The translations under genes and the position numbers were made by a program. A DNA stretch of 64,000 bases. It comes from Puccinellia tenuiflora (lineage: Eukaryota > Streptophyta > Magnoliopsida > Poales > Poaceae). Positions 54,671-64,000 of this stretch are shown one piece after another (position 1 is the first letter of the stretch; each line of letters starts with the position of its first letter). The notes under the pieces are model-generated. The model was not told the origin of the DNA. It made no database searches and worked only from the letters and a program-made list of their open reading frames with translations. Location of the stretch: NCBI GenBank assembly GCA_012064385.1, contig QRDG01000413.1:124001-188000 (forward strand). The letters are read 5' to 3'.

Positions 54671-54841
54671 TTGTATGTTAGTTTGAACCAATGTATGTTT
54701 GTGAGACTATATGTATTACATTTGGTTATTTGCTCTACTTTGGTTTGAATGTGATGAACTTATATATTAATTCACTTTATCACTGTTATATATTGAAGAA
54801 ATAGTGTTAATGGTTTTTTATATTTTATTTATATAATGCAG

Positions 54842-57800
54842 ATGAGTCAGATGAGTCGGCAATGGATGTACAGTGACCGACGTTATCCCGACTTTATTAA
54901 TGGCATGCATTATTTTCTCCAAGTGGCTGAGAAAAACAAGCCGCCAAATGGTTTTATTTCATGTCCATGTAGTGTCTGCAAGAATACTCAGGACTACTCT
55001 ACCTCACAAACCATTCACGTCCACCTGTTGAAGTCCGGTTTCATGACCGGTTATAATTGTTGGACCAAGCATGGAGAAAGAGGAGTTATAATGGAAGACA
55101 ATGAGGAAGAAGAGGATAATGACAACTATCCTATGTTCACTGATCACGGTGGTACATCAATGGGGGAAGATGAAGCTGAAAAAGAGCCCATTGTTGATGA
55201 GCCCGATGACGATCTTCGTCGGGCCATTCTTGATGCGAAGATAAACTGTGGAAGTCAAAACGAGAAGTTGAAGTTGGAGAGAATGTTAGAGGATCACAAC
55301 AAATTGTTGTACCCAAATTGTGAAGATGGGCAGAAAAAGCTGGGCACCACACTGGAATTGCTGCAATGGAAGGCAGAGGAAGGTACTTCTGACAAGGGAT
55401 TTGAAAAATTGCTGAAAATAATAAAGAAGATACTTCCAAAAGATAACGTATTGCCCCCCAGTACATACGAAGCAAAGAAGGTTGTCTGCCCACTAGGATT
55501 AGAGGTGCAGAAGATACATGCGTGCATCAATGACTGTATCCTCTACCGCGGCGAGGAGTACGAGAATTTGAATGCATGTCCGGTATGCGGTGCATTGAGG
55601 TATAAGATCAGGCGAGATGACCCTGGTGAAGTTGAGGACGAGGCGCGCCCCAGGAAGAGAGTTCCTGCGAAGGTGATGTGGTATGCTCCTATAATACCAC
55701 GGTTGAAACGTTTGTTCCAAAACAAAGAGCATGCCAAGTTGTTGCGATGGCACAAGGAAGACCGTAAGAAAGACGTGATGCTCAGACACCCTGCTGATGG
55801 GTCGCAGTGGAGAAAAATTGACAGAGAGTTTCCGACATTTGCAGATGACGCAAGAAACTTAAGATTTGGTCTAAGTACAGATGGCTTTAATCCCTTTGGA
55901 GAGCAGAGCTCCCGTCATAGCACCTGGCCTGTGACTCTATGCATCTATAACCTTCCTCCTTGGTTGTGCATGAAGCGGAAGTTCATTATGATGCCAGTAC
56001 TCATCCAAGGCCCGAAGCAACCCGGCAACGACATTGATGTGTACCTGAGGCCATTAGTTGAAGAACTTTTACAATTGTGGCGCGAAGAAGGTATACGTGT
56101 TTGGGATGAGCACAAACAAGATGAATTTGACCTACGAGCATTGCTGTTCGTGACCATCAATGATTGGCCAGCTCTTAGTAACATATCAGGACAGTCAAAC
56201 AAGGGATACAATGCATGTACACACTGTTTAGGTGATACTGAAAGTATATATCTGGGAAACAAGAATGTGTACCTGGGGCATCGTCGGTTTCTTCCGGAAA
56301 GGCACAACGTAAGAAGGAAAGGCAAGCATTTCAAAGGTTTGCCAGATCACCGGCCAAAGCCTAGACGGCCTACTGGGGATGTTATATATGATATGGTAAA
56401 GGATTTAAAAGTAATCTTTGGAAAGGGTCTTGGCGGACAATCTGTTCCAAACGATGCTGACGGACACGTGCCGATGTGGAAGAAGAAATCTATATTCTGG
56501 GAGTTACCCTATTGGAAAATCCTAGAGGTTCAGTCTGCAATCGACGTGATGCACGTGACGAAAAATCTCTGCGTGAACCTACTAAACTTCTTGGGCATGT
56601 ATGGGAAGACGAAAAATACACCGGAATCACGGCTGGACCAGCAACATTTGCACGAACGAGACAACCTGAATGCAGAGAAGTATCAAGGTCCTGCCAGCTA
56701 CGCTCTTACCAAAGAAGAGAAGAAGATCTTTTTTGAAGTACTAAACAGTATCAAGGTCCCGTCAGGCTTCTCGTCGAATATAAAGGGAATAATTAACATG
56801 ACAGAGTTGAAGTTTCAGAACCTAAAGTCTCATGACTGCCACGTGATTATGACACAATTACTTCCGATTGCACTGAGGGGGCTCCTGCCGGAAAATGTTC
56901 GAGTACCCATTGTTAAGCTATGTGTATTCCTCAATGCAATTTCTCAGAAGGTCATCAATCCAGTAACTCTGCCGGATTTACAGAAGGAAGTGGTCCTATG
57001 TCTTGTCAGCTTCGAGTTGGTGTTCCCACCCTCCTTCTTCAATATTATGACGCACCTCATAGTTCATCTAGTCGAAGAGATTTTCGTTCTCGGTCCCGTA
57101 TTTCTACACAACATGTTCCCCTTTGAGAGGTTCATGGGAGTCCTAAAGAAGTACGTTCATAACCGTGCTAGGCCAGAAGGAAGCATATCCAAGGGCTATG
57201 GAACAGAGGAGGTCATTGAGTTTTGTGTTGATTTTATTCCTGACCTCAAGGCAATCGGGGTTCCTCAATCACGCTATGAGGGGAGACTGCGGGGAAAAGG
57301 CACGCTGGGAAAGAAAGCAATAATATGTATGGACGGGCATTCTTATAGTCAAGCACACTACATGGTTCTACATAATTCCAGCTTGGTGGCTCCGTATATC
57401 GAGGAACATAAGAATATTCTACGTTTGAACTTCCCAGAGCAATCTAAATATTGGATTGATGAAGAACACGTGAAGAATTTCGGAGGTTGGTTGCGAACAC
57501 GTCTCTTTAATGACAGCACTGTTGGAGAACAGCTATACTTGTTGGCCAATGCACCATCTTCGACTATATTGACTTATCAAGGGTATGAGATAAATGGAAA
57601 TACATTTTACACGGCCAATCAAGATAAAAAGAGCACCAACCAAAACAGTGGTATCCGCTTTGATGCAACAAACAGCAATGGGCAAAAGGACACATATTAT
57701 GGTTACATAGAGGAGATATGGGAACTTGAATATGGACCATTTTTTAAAGTCCCTTTGTTCAAGTGCAAATGGTTCAACCTGACAGGCGGGGTACATGTAG

Positions 57801-58150
57801 ACCCGAAGTACGGAATAACTACAGTGGATATGCAGAATCTTGGATACGACACCGAACCATTCGTCCTAGCCAGTGAAGTGGCTCAGGTTTTCTATGTGAA
57901 GGACATGTCTAGCAGACCGAAGAAAAGAAAAGATAAGCAAGCAGTGAATGCATCGTACGACGTCGAGCCAAAGCGCCACATAGTTCTTTCAGGGAAAAGA
58001 AGCATCGTGGGAGTGGAGGACAAGACAGACATGTCAGAAGATTACAATAAGTTTGATGAAATTCCCCCCTTCACAGTGAAAATTGACCCAACCATCGCGT
58101 TGAATGATGAAGATTGTCCATGGATACGACGCGATAAGAAGAAAAAATGA
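54842..58150 (+). CDS. TNP2-type CACTA (En/Spm) transposase, intact
   Basis: This is a DDE transposase that cuts and rejoins CACTA ends in the nucleus. The uninterrupted frame gives 1102 residues from 54842, which follows the acceptor-like TAATGCAG; an in-frame ATG lies 6 bp upstream. Positions below count from that upstream Met. An N-terminal transposase-associated domain covers about 7-85 (RQWMYSDRR, Cys cluster CPCSVC, HVHLLKSGF). A Cys/His cluster at 229-251 (HACINDC ... CPVCG) may bind zinc. The RNase H-like core has acidic residues Asp349 (LSTDGFNPF), Asp443 (INDWPAL) and Asp570 (AIDVMHVTKN). A DUF4218-like region follows at about 660-790 and a DUF4216-like region at about 960-1050. The basic C-terminus is rich in Lys. 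Gene order matches elements 1 and 2, where this gene is broken. Confidence 0.95.
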   Translation: MSQMSRQWMYSDRRYPDFINGMHYFLQVAEKNKPPNGFISCPCSVCKNTQDYSTSQTIHVHLLKSGFMTGYNCWTKHGERGVIMEDNEEEEDNDNYPMFTDHGGTSMGEDEAEKEPIVDEPDDDLRRAILDAKINCGSQNEKLKLERMLEDHNKLLYPNCEDGQKKLGTTLELLQWKAEEGTSDKGFEKLLKIIKKILPKDNVLPPSTYEAKKVVCPLGLEVQKIHACINDCILYRGEEYENLNACPVCGALRYKIRRDDPGEVEDEARPRKRVPAKVMWYAPIIPRLKRLFQNKEHAKLLRWHKEDRKKDVMLRHPADGSQWRKIDREFPTFADDARNLRFGLSTDGFNPFGEQSSRHSTWPVTLCIYNLPPWLCMKRKFIMMPVLIQGPKQPGNDIDVYLRPLVEELLQLWREEGIRVWDEHKQDEFDLRALLFVTINDWPALSNISGQSNKGYNACTHCLGDTESIYLGNKNVYLGHRRFLPERHNVRRKGKHFKGLPDHRPKPRRPTGDVIYDMVKDLKVIFGKGLGGQSVPNDADGHVPMWKKKSIFWELPYWKILEVQSAIDVMHVTKNLCVNLLNFLGMYGKTKNTPESRLDQQHLHERDNLNAEKYQGPASYALTKEEKKIFFEVLNSIKVPSGFSSNIKGIINMTELKFQNLKSHDCHVIMTQLLPIALRGLLPENVRVPIVKLCVFLNAISQKVINPVTLPDLQKEVVLCLVSFELVFPPSFFNIMTHLIVHLVEEIFVLGPVFLHNMFPFERFMGVLKKYVHNRARPEGSISKGYGTEEVIEFCVDFIPDLKAIGVPQSRYEGRLRGKGTLGKKAIICMDGHSYSQAHYMVLHNSSLVAPYIEEHKNILRLNFPEQSKYWIDEEHVKNFGGWLRTRLFNDSTVGEQLYLLANAPSSTILTYQGYEINGNTFYTANQDKKSTNQNSGIRFDATNSNGQKDTYYGYIEEIWELEYGPFFKVPLFKCKWFNLTGGVHVDPKYGITTVDMQNLGYDTEPFVLASEVAQVFYVKDMSSRPKKRKDKQAVNASYDVEPKRHIVLSGKRSIVGVEDKTDMSEDYNKFDEIPPFTVKIDPTIALNDEDCPWIRRDKKKK

Positions 58151-58493
58151 CAGACACGAAGAAGTGTTGAATGATGTTGATGTATTATGGTCATTTGTAA
58201 TAATGTATGAGATATTTATTTATCCTAACTTGTTCTATACATATGTGTAATAATTGGTAGAATTTTGTTTTGACTGTTAAAAAGTTGAGGGTTTTTCATT
58301 AAATATTTAAAATGTTAAATATATTTATCCTAACCTCGGATTTTATTAGTACAACGGTTTTACTCAACTCATCTATTTAAATGTTCAATATATATAACAT
58401 ATTCATATTTACATTTGGAAACATGTAAAGTTTATAAAATATGAACATTTGAAAACATTCATAAAATGAAGAAAAAAAATACAAACGGCCGTT

Positions 58494-58650
58494 TAGTCCC
58501 GGTCCGTGGCTACAACCGGGACTAAAGGCCATTTTCGGGCCGCTGCGAAACTTAGCGCGCCAAAAAGCCCACCTTTAGTCCCGGTCCGTGACACCAACCG
58601 GGACTATAGGGGTCTTTAGTCCCGGTTGGTGTCACGGACCGGGACTAAAG
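58494..58650. repeat. Internal TnpA-type palindromes before the second transcription unit of element 3
   Basis: TTTAGTCCCGGTCCGTGGCT / ACAACCGGGACTAAAGG and CTTTAGTCCCGGTTGGTGTC / GTCACGGACCGGGACTAAAG pairs. They are followed by a pyrimidine-rich, then CGCC-rich, leader-like stretch ending CCGCCTAAG/GTACGG at about 58849, a good splice donor. Confidence 0.82.
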
Positions 58651-58874
58651 GCCGATTTGAGCCTACTTGGTCCCTCTCCGCGGATTTCTTTCTCATTTTT
58701 GCCGCCAGGCCCAAGACGCAGACGCCTCCGGGCTCCTCTCACGCGACGACGCCGCCAGGCTGCCAAAATCTGGCCGCCGCCGCCGCCGCCGTCGCTCGCG
58801 TCCCTCTTCCTCGCCGCCGTCCCCCGTGCGCTCCGCCTAAGGTACGGCCCTCTCAAACTCTAGATCGGCGCGGC

Positions 58875-58985
58875 GGTGGTCCGATGGCACGAACCCTAGC
58901 TAGAATCGGCGGCGGCGGTGGTCCGATGGCACGAACCCTAGCTAGAATCGGCGGCGGCGGTGGTCCGGTGACCTTAAATCGGCGG
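58875..58985 (+). repeat. 42-bp tandem repeat, about 2.5 copies
   Basis: Units starting GGTGGTCCGATGGCACGAAC at 58875, 58917 and 58959 (last partial), containing CCCTAGCTAGAATCGGCGGC. They lie in the presumed leader intron of the second gene. Confidence 0.88.
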
Positions 58986-59071
58986 CGGGGACAGTTCGTA
59001 GATAGGAAATAAACTTCATTACATTACTTAGTTCATTACATTTACTTAGTGGGGGGAGGGGGAGGTCCTAG

Positions 59072-60145
59072 CTAGTCCTCGTCGCCCTCCTCGTCGGAGA
59101 GGACGACGTACGGTGGTGCCTCCCACAGATGCGCAGGCGGCGGCGGCGGCTGCTGCTGCTGCTCCATGGGGACGTCCCGCGGCGGCGTCCCTGGCTCCTC
59201 CGGGATGGCGTCCTGGGGCGGCGGCGGCGGCAGCTGGGGCACAGTCGTGAATACCCACGACTGCCCGAACAGCTCCGGTGGGAATCTCACCGGCTCCTGG
59301 TACTCCTCCTCCGGCGGGTCGTAGGCCTCCTCCTCCTGGGCGAGGGCCTGCACCCAGTCCAGCCCCGGCTGTCCCTGTGGCGAAGGTGGGGGTGGAGGCG
59401 GTCCCTGCGGCGGCAGACCGTGCGGCGGCGGCGGCGGCAGTGCGTCCTGCACCACCATCTCCCAGCGGCGGCGCTCGTCGTCGACGAAGGCCTGCCGGGA
59501 CGCCGCCATGGCTGCCTTCATGGCGTCGTCGACGTCGTCGTCCTCGTCCATGGGGGCGGCCTCGCCGTCGAGGTCGTCCATCCCCTCCGGGAGCACCGGG
59601 TACTCCGTGCGCTCCACCGGCGGCACCGGGGCCGGCGCGAAGTAGCTCCGGCGGCGCTCGTCGTGCTCCTCCCGGAACCATTGGTCCCAGTAGGGGGAGC
59701 CCGGCGCGTACGCCGGGTCGTCGAGGAGGTGATTAGGGAGGAGGCTGCGCCGGCGTGCGATCTCCACCGCCCTGGCCGTGGGGTCGGTCGGGATCGGCGG
59801 CACCGGAATCCGTTGCGGATTCAGGTGCCAGTTGTCCGGGAGGTGGACGTCCGACCAGCGCACCGGGACGGCGTTCTCCCAGTGCCACTGCGCCTCCTCC
59901 ACCCGGACGTACCGGCGGTAGCGCGGCGTCGGCTTCTTCTTCTTGGCGGCCGGCCCGCCGGCCTGCGGACCGGCACGACGTGGGTCCGCGTCGACGATGC
60001 GCACTCCGCGCGGCGCCGACGATGGTGGTGGAGGAGGAGGAGCAAGGGGAGGCAGTCCAGCGCCCCGGCGACGGCCGGAGCGGCCAGAGCCTGAGCCGCC
60101 GGACTCGGACTGGTGCTTGCCGCCTGGCCACCACCGCTTCGACAT
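59072..60145 (-). CDS. Antisense Pro-rich CACTA protein, unknown function
   Basis: A 357-residue intact frame on the strand opposite to all other genes of the element. The N-terminus (1-70) is basic, Gly/Ser/Pro-rich, with a KKKKPTPRYRR cluster (68-78) that may be a nuclear signal. The core (about 77-168) has RVEE, WHW, DVHLPDNWHLNPQRIPVPPI, RAVEIARRR and W-x-x-W-F-R-x-E-H, and is conserved in the truncated copy at 35632-36123 of element 1. An acidic stretch (about 188-208, MDEDDDVDD) comes next, then long Pro and Gln runs, and the end is acidic (SDEEGDED). A CCCTAGCC-rich leader precedes the ATG. It lies wholly within the presumed leader intron of the second sense gene. I recognise no known family. 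The acidic and Pro/Gln tracts could be a transcription-activation region, but that is speculation. Confidence 0.6.
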   Translation of the reverse strand: MSKRWWPGGKHQSESGGSGSGRSGRRRGAGLPPLAPPPPPPSSAPRGVRIVDADPRRAGPQAGGPAAKKKKPTPRYRRYVRVEEAQWHWENAVPVRWSDVHLPDNWHLNPQRIPVPPIPTDPTARAVEIARRRSLLPNHLLDDPAYAPGSPYWDQWFREEHDERRRSYFAPAPVPPVERTEYPVLPEGMDDLDGEAAPMDEDDDVDDAMKAAMAASRQAFVDDERRRWEMVVQDALPPPPPHGLPPQGPPPPPPSPQGQPGLDWVQALAQEEEAYDPPEEEYQEPVRFPPELFGQSWVFTTVPQLPPPPPQDAIPEEPGTPPRDVPMEQQQQPPPPPAHLWEAPPYVVLSDEEGDED

Positions 60146-60787
60146 TGCTCCGGCTCCGGCGAGGGCGAGGGCTAGGGCTAGGACTAGGGCTAGGGCACGT
60201 TCGATGGAGTGTGGGGAGGGCGGCAGGGCTAGCTGTGTGAGGTCGCCATCGCGTACGGCCGGGGTTTCAAAAGGACGGGGGCCGCGTCCACCGTGGCCAG
60301 CATTGACTGCGGGACGGGAAGCCGAGGAGGCCGTCCAGTCGCTGGCAGGTGGGCCAGGAGCATTGACTGCGGGGCTCGGACGGTTGGGTAGCGGGGGAGA
60401 CGAGGGAACGTGGCGGTCGGGTGCCGGTTCCCACGCGCGACGTGGCCGAGTGGGCTGACCGCGCGGCGGTTGGGTGGCGGGGTGGCCGGGTCGCTGGCTG
60501 GTGGGCCAGCCTTGACCACGCGCTACTGGCCAGTGGGTGGACGCGGGGGCTGGATTTTTCTAAGGGACCAGCCGCTACTGGCCAGGTGCCGGGCAGGGTG
60601 CTGATTTTTCTAAAGGACCAGCCGCTAGCCAGGTGCCTGGCCCTATTTTTTTTTCAGGACCAAGGGCTGTCATTTTATGTGACAAGTTGCACAATGCCAC
60701 CCCTAATTATTTTGGGGTGTCATTTATGTGTAATTCTATGTCAAAAAAATTACAAACACATATAATTGATTGCAGGTACATTGAGCT

Positions 60788-63421
60788 ATGGCGGACATTC
60801 CCTTAATTAGAGACGAGGAGCATGAAGATAAAATGCAACGAATAATCTATGCGAGTGCCCGTGAAGAAGGTGGTGGAGATGATGATGGACAACAAGGTGG
60901 TGGAGAAGATGATGGACGACAAGGCGATGAAGATGATGATTTCAGCTCACAATTTCTGAACGACTGCGGTGAGGGACTCCAGTTTGACGATGAAGCGCCC
61001 TTAACGACAAACTCCGGCGAGGTATATACATATATTATATAGGCTGACAATTGATCGATCGATCATGTATATATATGCATTTGTTAATTGCACGTGTTAA
61101 TTAACGATTCATTTTCCAGCCCTCTGGATCGAGCAAATCTGTAAATAATGTTCCTCCTCGAGGCCTGACGAAGAGGATGGCCAGCGATGCTCCGAGGCTA
61201 ACGATAGAGGAAGTTTCTCAGAGTGGCGAACCGCTGGCACCCATAGCGACCTGTCGTAAATTTGTAAATCAAGCTGGAGTCATTGTTAGGGACATTCTCC
61301 CGATCACCATTGCAGAATGGCATAAGCCGAAGGGTGTGGATGAGGATGATGCTTCTTATGTCCCTGATCATACGAAAGAATTGCTTTTCGATACGCTCAT
61401 GATACATTTCAACATACCAGAAGGCAAGACGGAGAAAGTGAAGGAGTGGACTCTTAAGAAGATGGCCACACAATTCCAGAGCTGGAAGAAAACACTATGG
61501 AGAAAGTATGAAGATGAAGATCCAGCTAATTTCACCGGAGCACTCGAGAAGATAAAACATTCCTGGCCCGCATTCAAGGCGTACAAGAATTCCTCTACTG
61601 CCGTGGCTCGATCGGTCATAAATAAGAGAAATGCTAGGAAGAAGGAATACCACCATAGGTTGGGTACAGGTGGCTATAAGTCTGCCATTCCCAAATGGTT
61701 AGCCTTTGAAGCGGAACTGGTTGCTAAAGGGATCACTCCACAGACTTTGAACTGGCCCGAGAGGGCCAAGTTTTGGTTGTTCGCGCATGGCGTAGTGTTG
61801 GACTCAGAGACGGGGTTGATTGTTGCAAAGGGAAAATGGAAGAAAAAGGTTGAAACAATCGTTCCGTTGCTTATTGACGCAATAGATAAAGTTCGAAAGG
61901 GAGAGTACCATCCCGAGAGAGAGAACGACGAGCTGACACTCGCACTGGGGAATCCCGAACACAACGGACGATTACGAGGCTTTCCCGGCGGTACCAACTT
62001 GAAGGAAGGGTTTCCGGACTGTGCTGACAGTTATAGAAGCCGTGGGAGAAAGAAGCAGAAGGAGTTAGACCATTTATCAGAATTGGAGCGCATGGTTTCC
62101 GGACTGCGCTGTCAGATTGACTCAATCAGCCAGCACCGGGCACCTGATCAACAGCAGCAACAAGTCGACGTCGTCCAAGAACCGCGAAGAAGCAGCGTGG
62201 GTTCCACGCCGCTACAAGTATCTGCCGCAATAATAGAACAGCCGGCGGCTCACTACCCCGTGGATGATATCACGGAGAAGACGGAGTGTGAGCTTCATAT
62301 GTTAATGAAGAACATATCCTTCAAGGTGGCGGTCGGCTATGCGTTACCAAACGAACCTGGAGCAAGCTACCATCTTGGTCAGATTCCAGCTGGCTATGCT
62401 CGTGTCGGGGTGGATGCTATTATACCGGGATTTGAGGCACTTGAGCTTGACTATCCTGGAGGTGACGATGAGACGACACTGGGACAAGTCAAGCACGGTT
62501 TCGTTCTATGGAACAAGAAATACATCGTGCTTCCAGGCTCAGCACCAAGGCCACCGACTCCTCCAAGTAGAAGTCCACCACCTACAAGTCCACCCTTCCT
62601 ACCCCAGAGGGACCCCAGCGCGAGTCCGTCTCCATCTCCAGCTACACCAGTACGGTCTCCATCTCCAGCTACACCAGCACGGTCTCCATCTTCAGAGCCA
62701 GTCCAGCGGTCTCCATCTCCAAAGCCAGTCCAGCGGTCTCCATCTCCAGAGCCAGTCCAGCGGTCTCCGCCTTATAAGTGGTTTGATGCGAAGAGGGCCG
62801 TTAATGGTTCGCCTCCTAAGAAGAGACAGAAAAAGCCGCGAAAAGTGAAGACTCCTGAGAAGTTACCTTACGAGAGGACTGTCGAGGAATCCGAAGCCAT
62901 CAGGAGGGCCGAGGTTACAGCCCATTTTACAAAGAAACCGCCCCCGGAAGAACTACCCAGCATCAAAGGGCTTCCTCGTGACAAACTACATCACACTATT
63001 AGGTGCTTATACAACCCTCCACCAAGGCCGTCATCAGACTATGAGCGCTCTATTGAAAAGTCATACGACTCGGTGTTGGAGAACCGGAAATGCGGGAAAC
63101 AGATAGCCCAGCTGGGACAACAAGCTACGCAATCGCTCCCTCCGCTTAAGGTACTTACCGACAAAGACGCCCACCGTATGGTACCTCAGGGAAGTGTCCG
63201 CCACTTCCCTGAGGAACTTTATAGGGTGCCTTATCAATATGTTCAAGGCAAGTCTTTGGTCACAACTGAGGTGGTCAAGTTACTACCAACAAGGATGCGT
63301 CAGTTGAATTCATGGTACATGAAAGTCGCAAAAGAAAGGTATAATAGGTATCATGGCAAAAGTTAGAAAGGAGGAACACTTCTACGATGACTACGGTGTG
63401 CAAATTGATTTCTCCGAACTT
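60788..63421 (+). pseudogene. CACTA second gene, En/Spm-type domain part, one frameshift, continues past gap
   Basis: Exon 1 60788-61021 encodes an acidic N-terminus with SSQFLNDCGEG. Intron 61022-61119 (GTATAT...TTCCAG). Exon 2 from 61120 encodes 748 residues: En/Spm-type domain (FVNQAGVIVRDILPITIAEW, KEYHHRLGTGGY), a region with HYPVDDITEKTECELHMLMK, a Pro/Ser linker with three to four SPSPEPVQR-type repeats (62640-62770), and a conserved C-terminal block (LLPTRMRQLNSWYMKVAK). There an extra A near 63332 (GCAAAAGAAAGG against GCAAAGAAAGG in element 1) shifts the frame and leads to a stop at 63364. The right frame resumes (MAKVRKEEHFYDD, VQIDFSEL) to the gap. A Ulp1-like exon is seen after the gap. 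Apart from this shift the gene looks whole, so a sequencing error is possible. Confidence 0.8.
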
Positions 63422-63902
63422 NNNNNNNNNNNNNNNNNNNNNNNNNNNNNNNNNNNNNNNNNNNNNNNNNNNNNNNNNNNNNNNNNNNNNNNNNNNNNNN
63501 NNNNNNNNNNNNNNNNNNNNNNNNNNNNNNNNNNNNNNNNNNNNNNNNNNNNNNNNNNNNNNNNNNNNNNNNNNNNNNNNNNNNNNNNNNNNNNNNNNNN
63601 NNNNNNNNNNNNNNNNNNNNNNNNNNNNNNNNNNNNNNNNNNNNNNNNNNNNNNNNNNNNNNNNNNNNNNNNNNNNNNNNNNNNNNNNNNNNNNNNNNNN
63701 NNNNNNNNNNNNNNNNNNNNNNNNNNNNNNNNNNNNNNNNNNNNNNNNNNNNNNNNNNNNNNNNNNNNNNNNNNNNNNNNNNNNNNNNNNNNNNNNNNNN
63801 NNNNNNNNNNNNNNNNNNNNNNNNNNNNNNNNNNNNNNNNNNNNNNNNNNNNNNNNNNNNNNNNNNNNNNNNNNNNNNNNNNNNNNNNNNNNNNNNNNNN
63901 NN
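63422..63902. other. Assembly gap (481 N)
   Basis: A run of N. By comparison with element 1 it hides the end of exon 2, the next exons of the protease gene, and the His and Asp of the protease core. Confidence 1.
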
Positions 63903-63941
63903 AATTAATAACAGATGTTTTGTTCTTTCTTTGTTGAGTAG

Positions 63942-64000
63942 AGCATGGCAGACATTCGTCAAGGAAGTACCCGGTAAATGGCACGAGAAGCTGGTATGGA
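63942..64000 (+). other. Ulp1-like protease exon of element 3 (cut by window end)
   Basis: After a GTTGAGTAG acceptor the sequence reads AWQTFVKEVPGKWHEKLVW, matching exon 5 of the element 1 gene (39762 onward, VWEMFIKEEPGQWQPKLIW in frame). It is part of the same gene as 60788-63421. Confidence 0.75.

Larger units (their letters stand above)
53524..64000 (+). mobile_element. CACTA (En/Spm) transposon, element 3, 3' end outside window
   Basis: It starts CACTAGTGGAAACAGGGGCT, with GTA at 53521-53523 as the presumed target duplicate; the right end is beyond 64000. Ends and genes match element 1. Contents: membrane ORF (intact), transposase (intact, 1103 residues), internal palindromes with leader-like sequence, antisense Pro-rich ORF (intact), second gene (one frameshift, one gap). 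It is the best candidate of the three for an autonomous or recently autonomous element. Confidence 0.93.

Noticed and set aside
60150..60195. GGGCTAGGGCTAGGG run (also at 36137-36160)
   Set aside because: Not the plant telomere unit TTTAGGG. It is the CCCTAGCC-rich leader of the antisense gene, a common plant leader motif.
63353..63984. Long frames crossing the N run
   Set aside because: Unknown bases were read as open codons. Only the few residues before the gap are real and belong to the second gene of element 3.

Overview
This window is plant nuclear DNA, very probably from a Triticeae grass (wheat, barley or goat-grass group). The evidence is a monocot-style polyubiquitin gene with a 5'-leader intron, Stowaway and Tourist MITEs, a tandem leucine-rich-repeat receptor-like protein cluster, and large CACTA (En/Spm) transposons whose subterminal repeats carry the TAGTCCCGGTT palindromes typical of this tribe. 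The species assignment is inference. The whole transposon-rich half lies outside the ordinary host genes.

Layout. 1-4.5 kb: LINE remnant, LTR-like fragment, two Stowaway MITEs and a Tourist MITE. 4.5-7.2 kb: complete six-unit polyubiquitin gene (promoter, leader intron, CDS). 7.2-13.4 kb: repeat field (571-bp tandem duplication, LTR-like sequence, minisatellites, a hAT MITE with tRNA-like boxes, a 232-bp tandem duplication, a MITE, and a GC-rich Mutator-like element with 9-bp target duplication). 15.2-17.5 kb: four-exon class III peroxidase. 17.7-26.1 kb: three minus-strand LRR receptor-like protein copies (a 3' fragment, one intact, one with a single in-frame stop), plus a stray peroxidase last-exon fragment showing that the peroxidase 3' end was duplicated with the LRR unit. 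26-31.6 kb: intergenic sequence with a long foldback MITE, another MITE and a second LINE remnant.

31.6-64 kb: three CACTA elements in the same orientation, separated by only 209 and 314 bp. Element 1 (31635-40692, target duplication GTT) and element 2 (40902-53209, target duplication CTA) are complete end to end. Element 3 (from 53524) runs off the window and contains a 481-bp assembly gap. Each carries the same sense genes in order: a short coiled-coil protein with a C-terminal membrane segment, a TNP2-type DDE transposase, and a multi-exon gene joining an En/Spm-type transposase-associated domain, a Pro/Ser-rich linker and a Ulp1-like (C48) cysteine protease. An antisense Pro-rich gene lies between the two large sense genes in elements 1 and 3, and an unrelated antisense ORF holds a similar place in element 2. 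Only element 3 has an uninterrupted transposase. The short membrane ORF is intact in all three copies although the larger genes are decayed. TnpA-type palindromes also occur inside elements 2 and 3, just upstream of what looks like the leader of the protease gene.

No bacterial features, CRISPR arrays or rRNA genes were seen.
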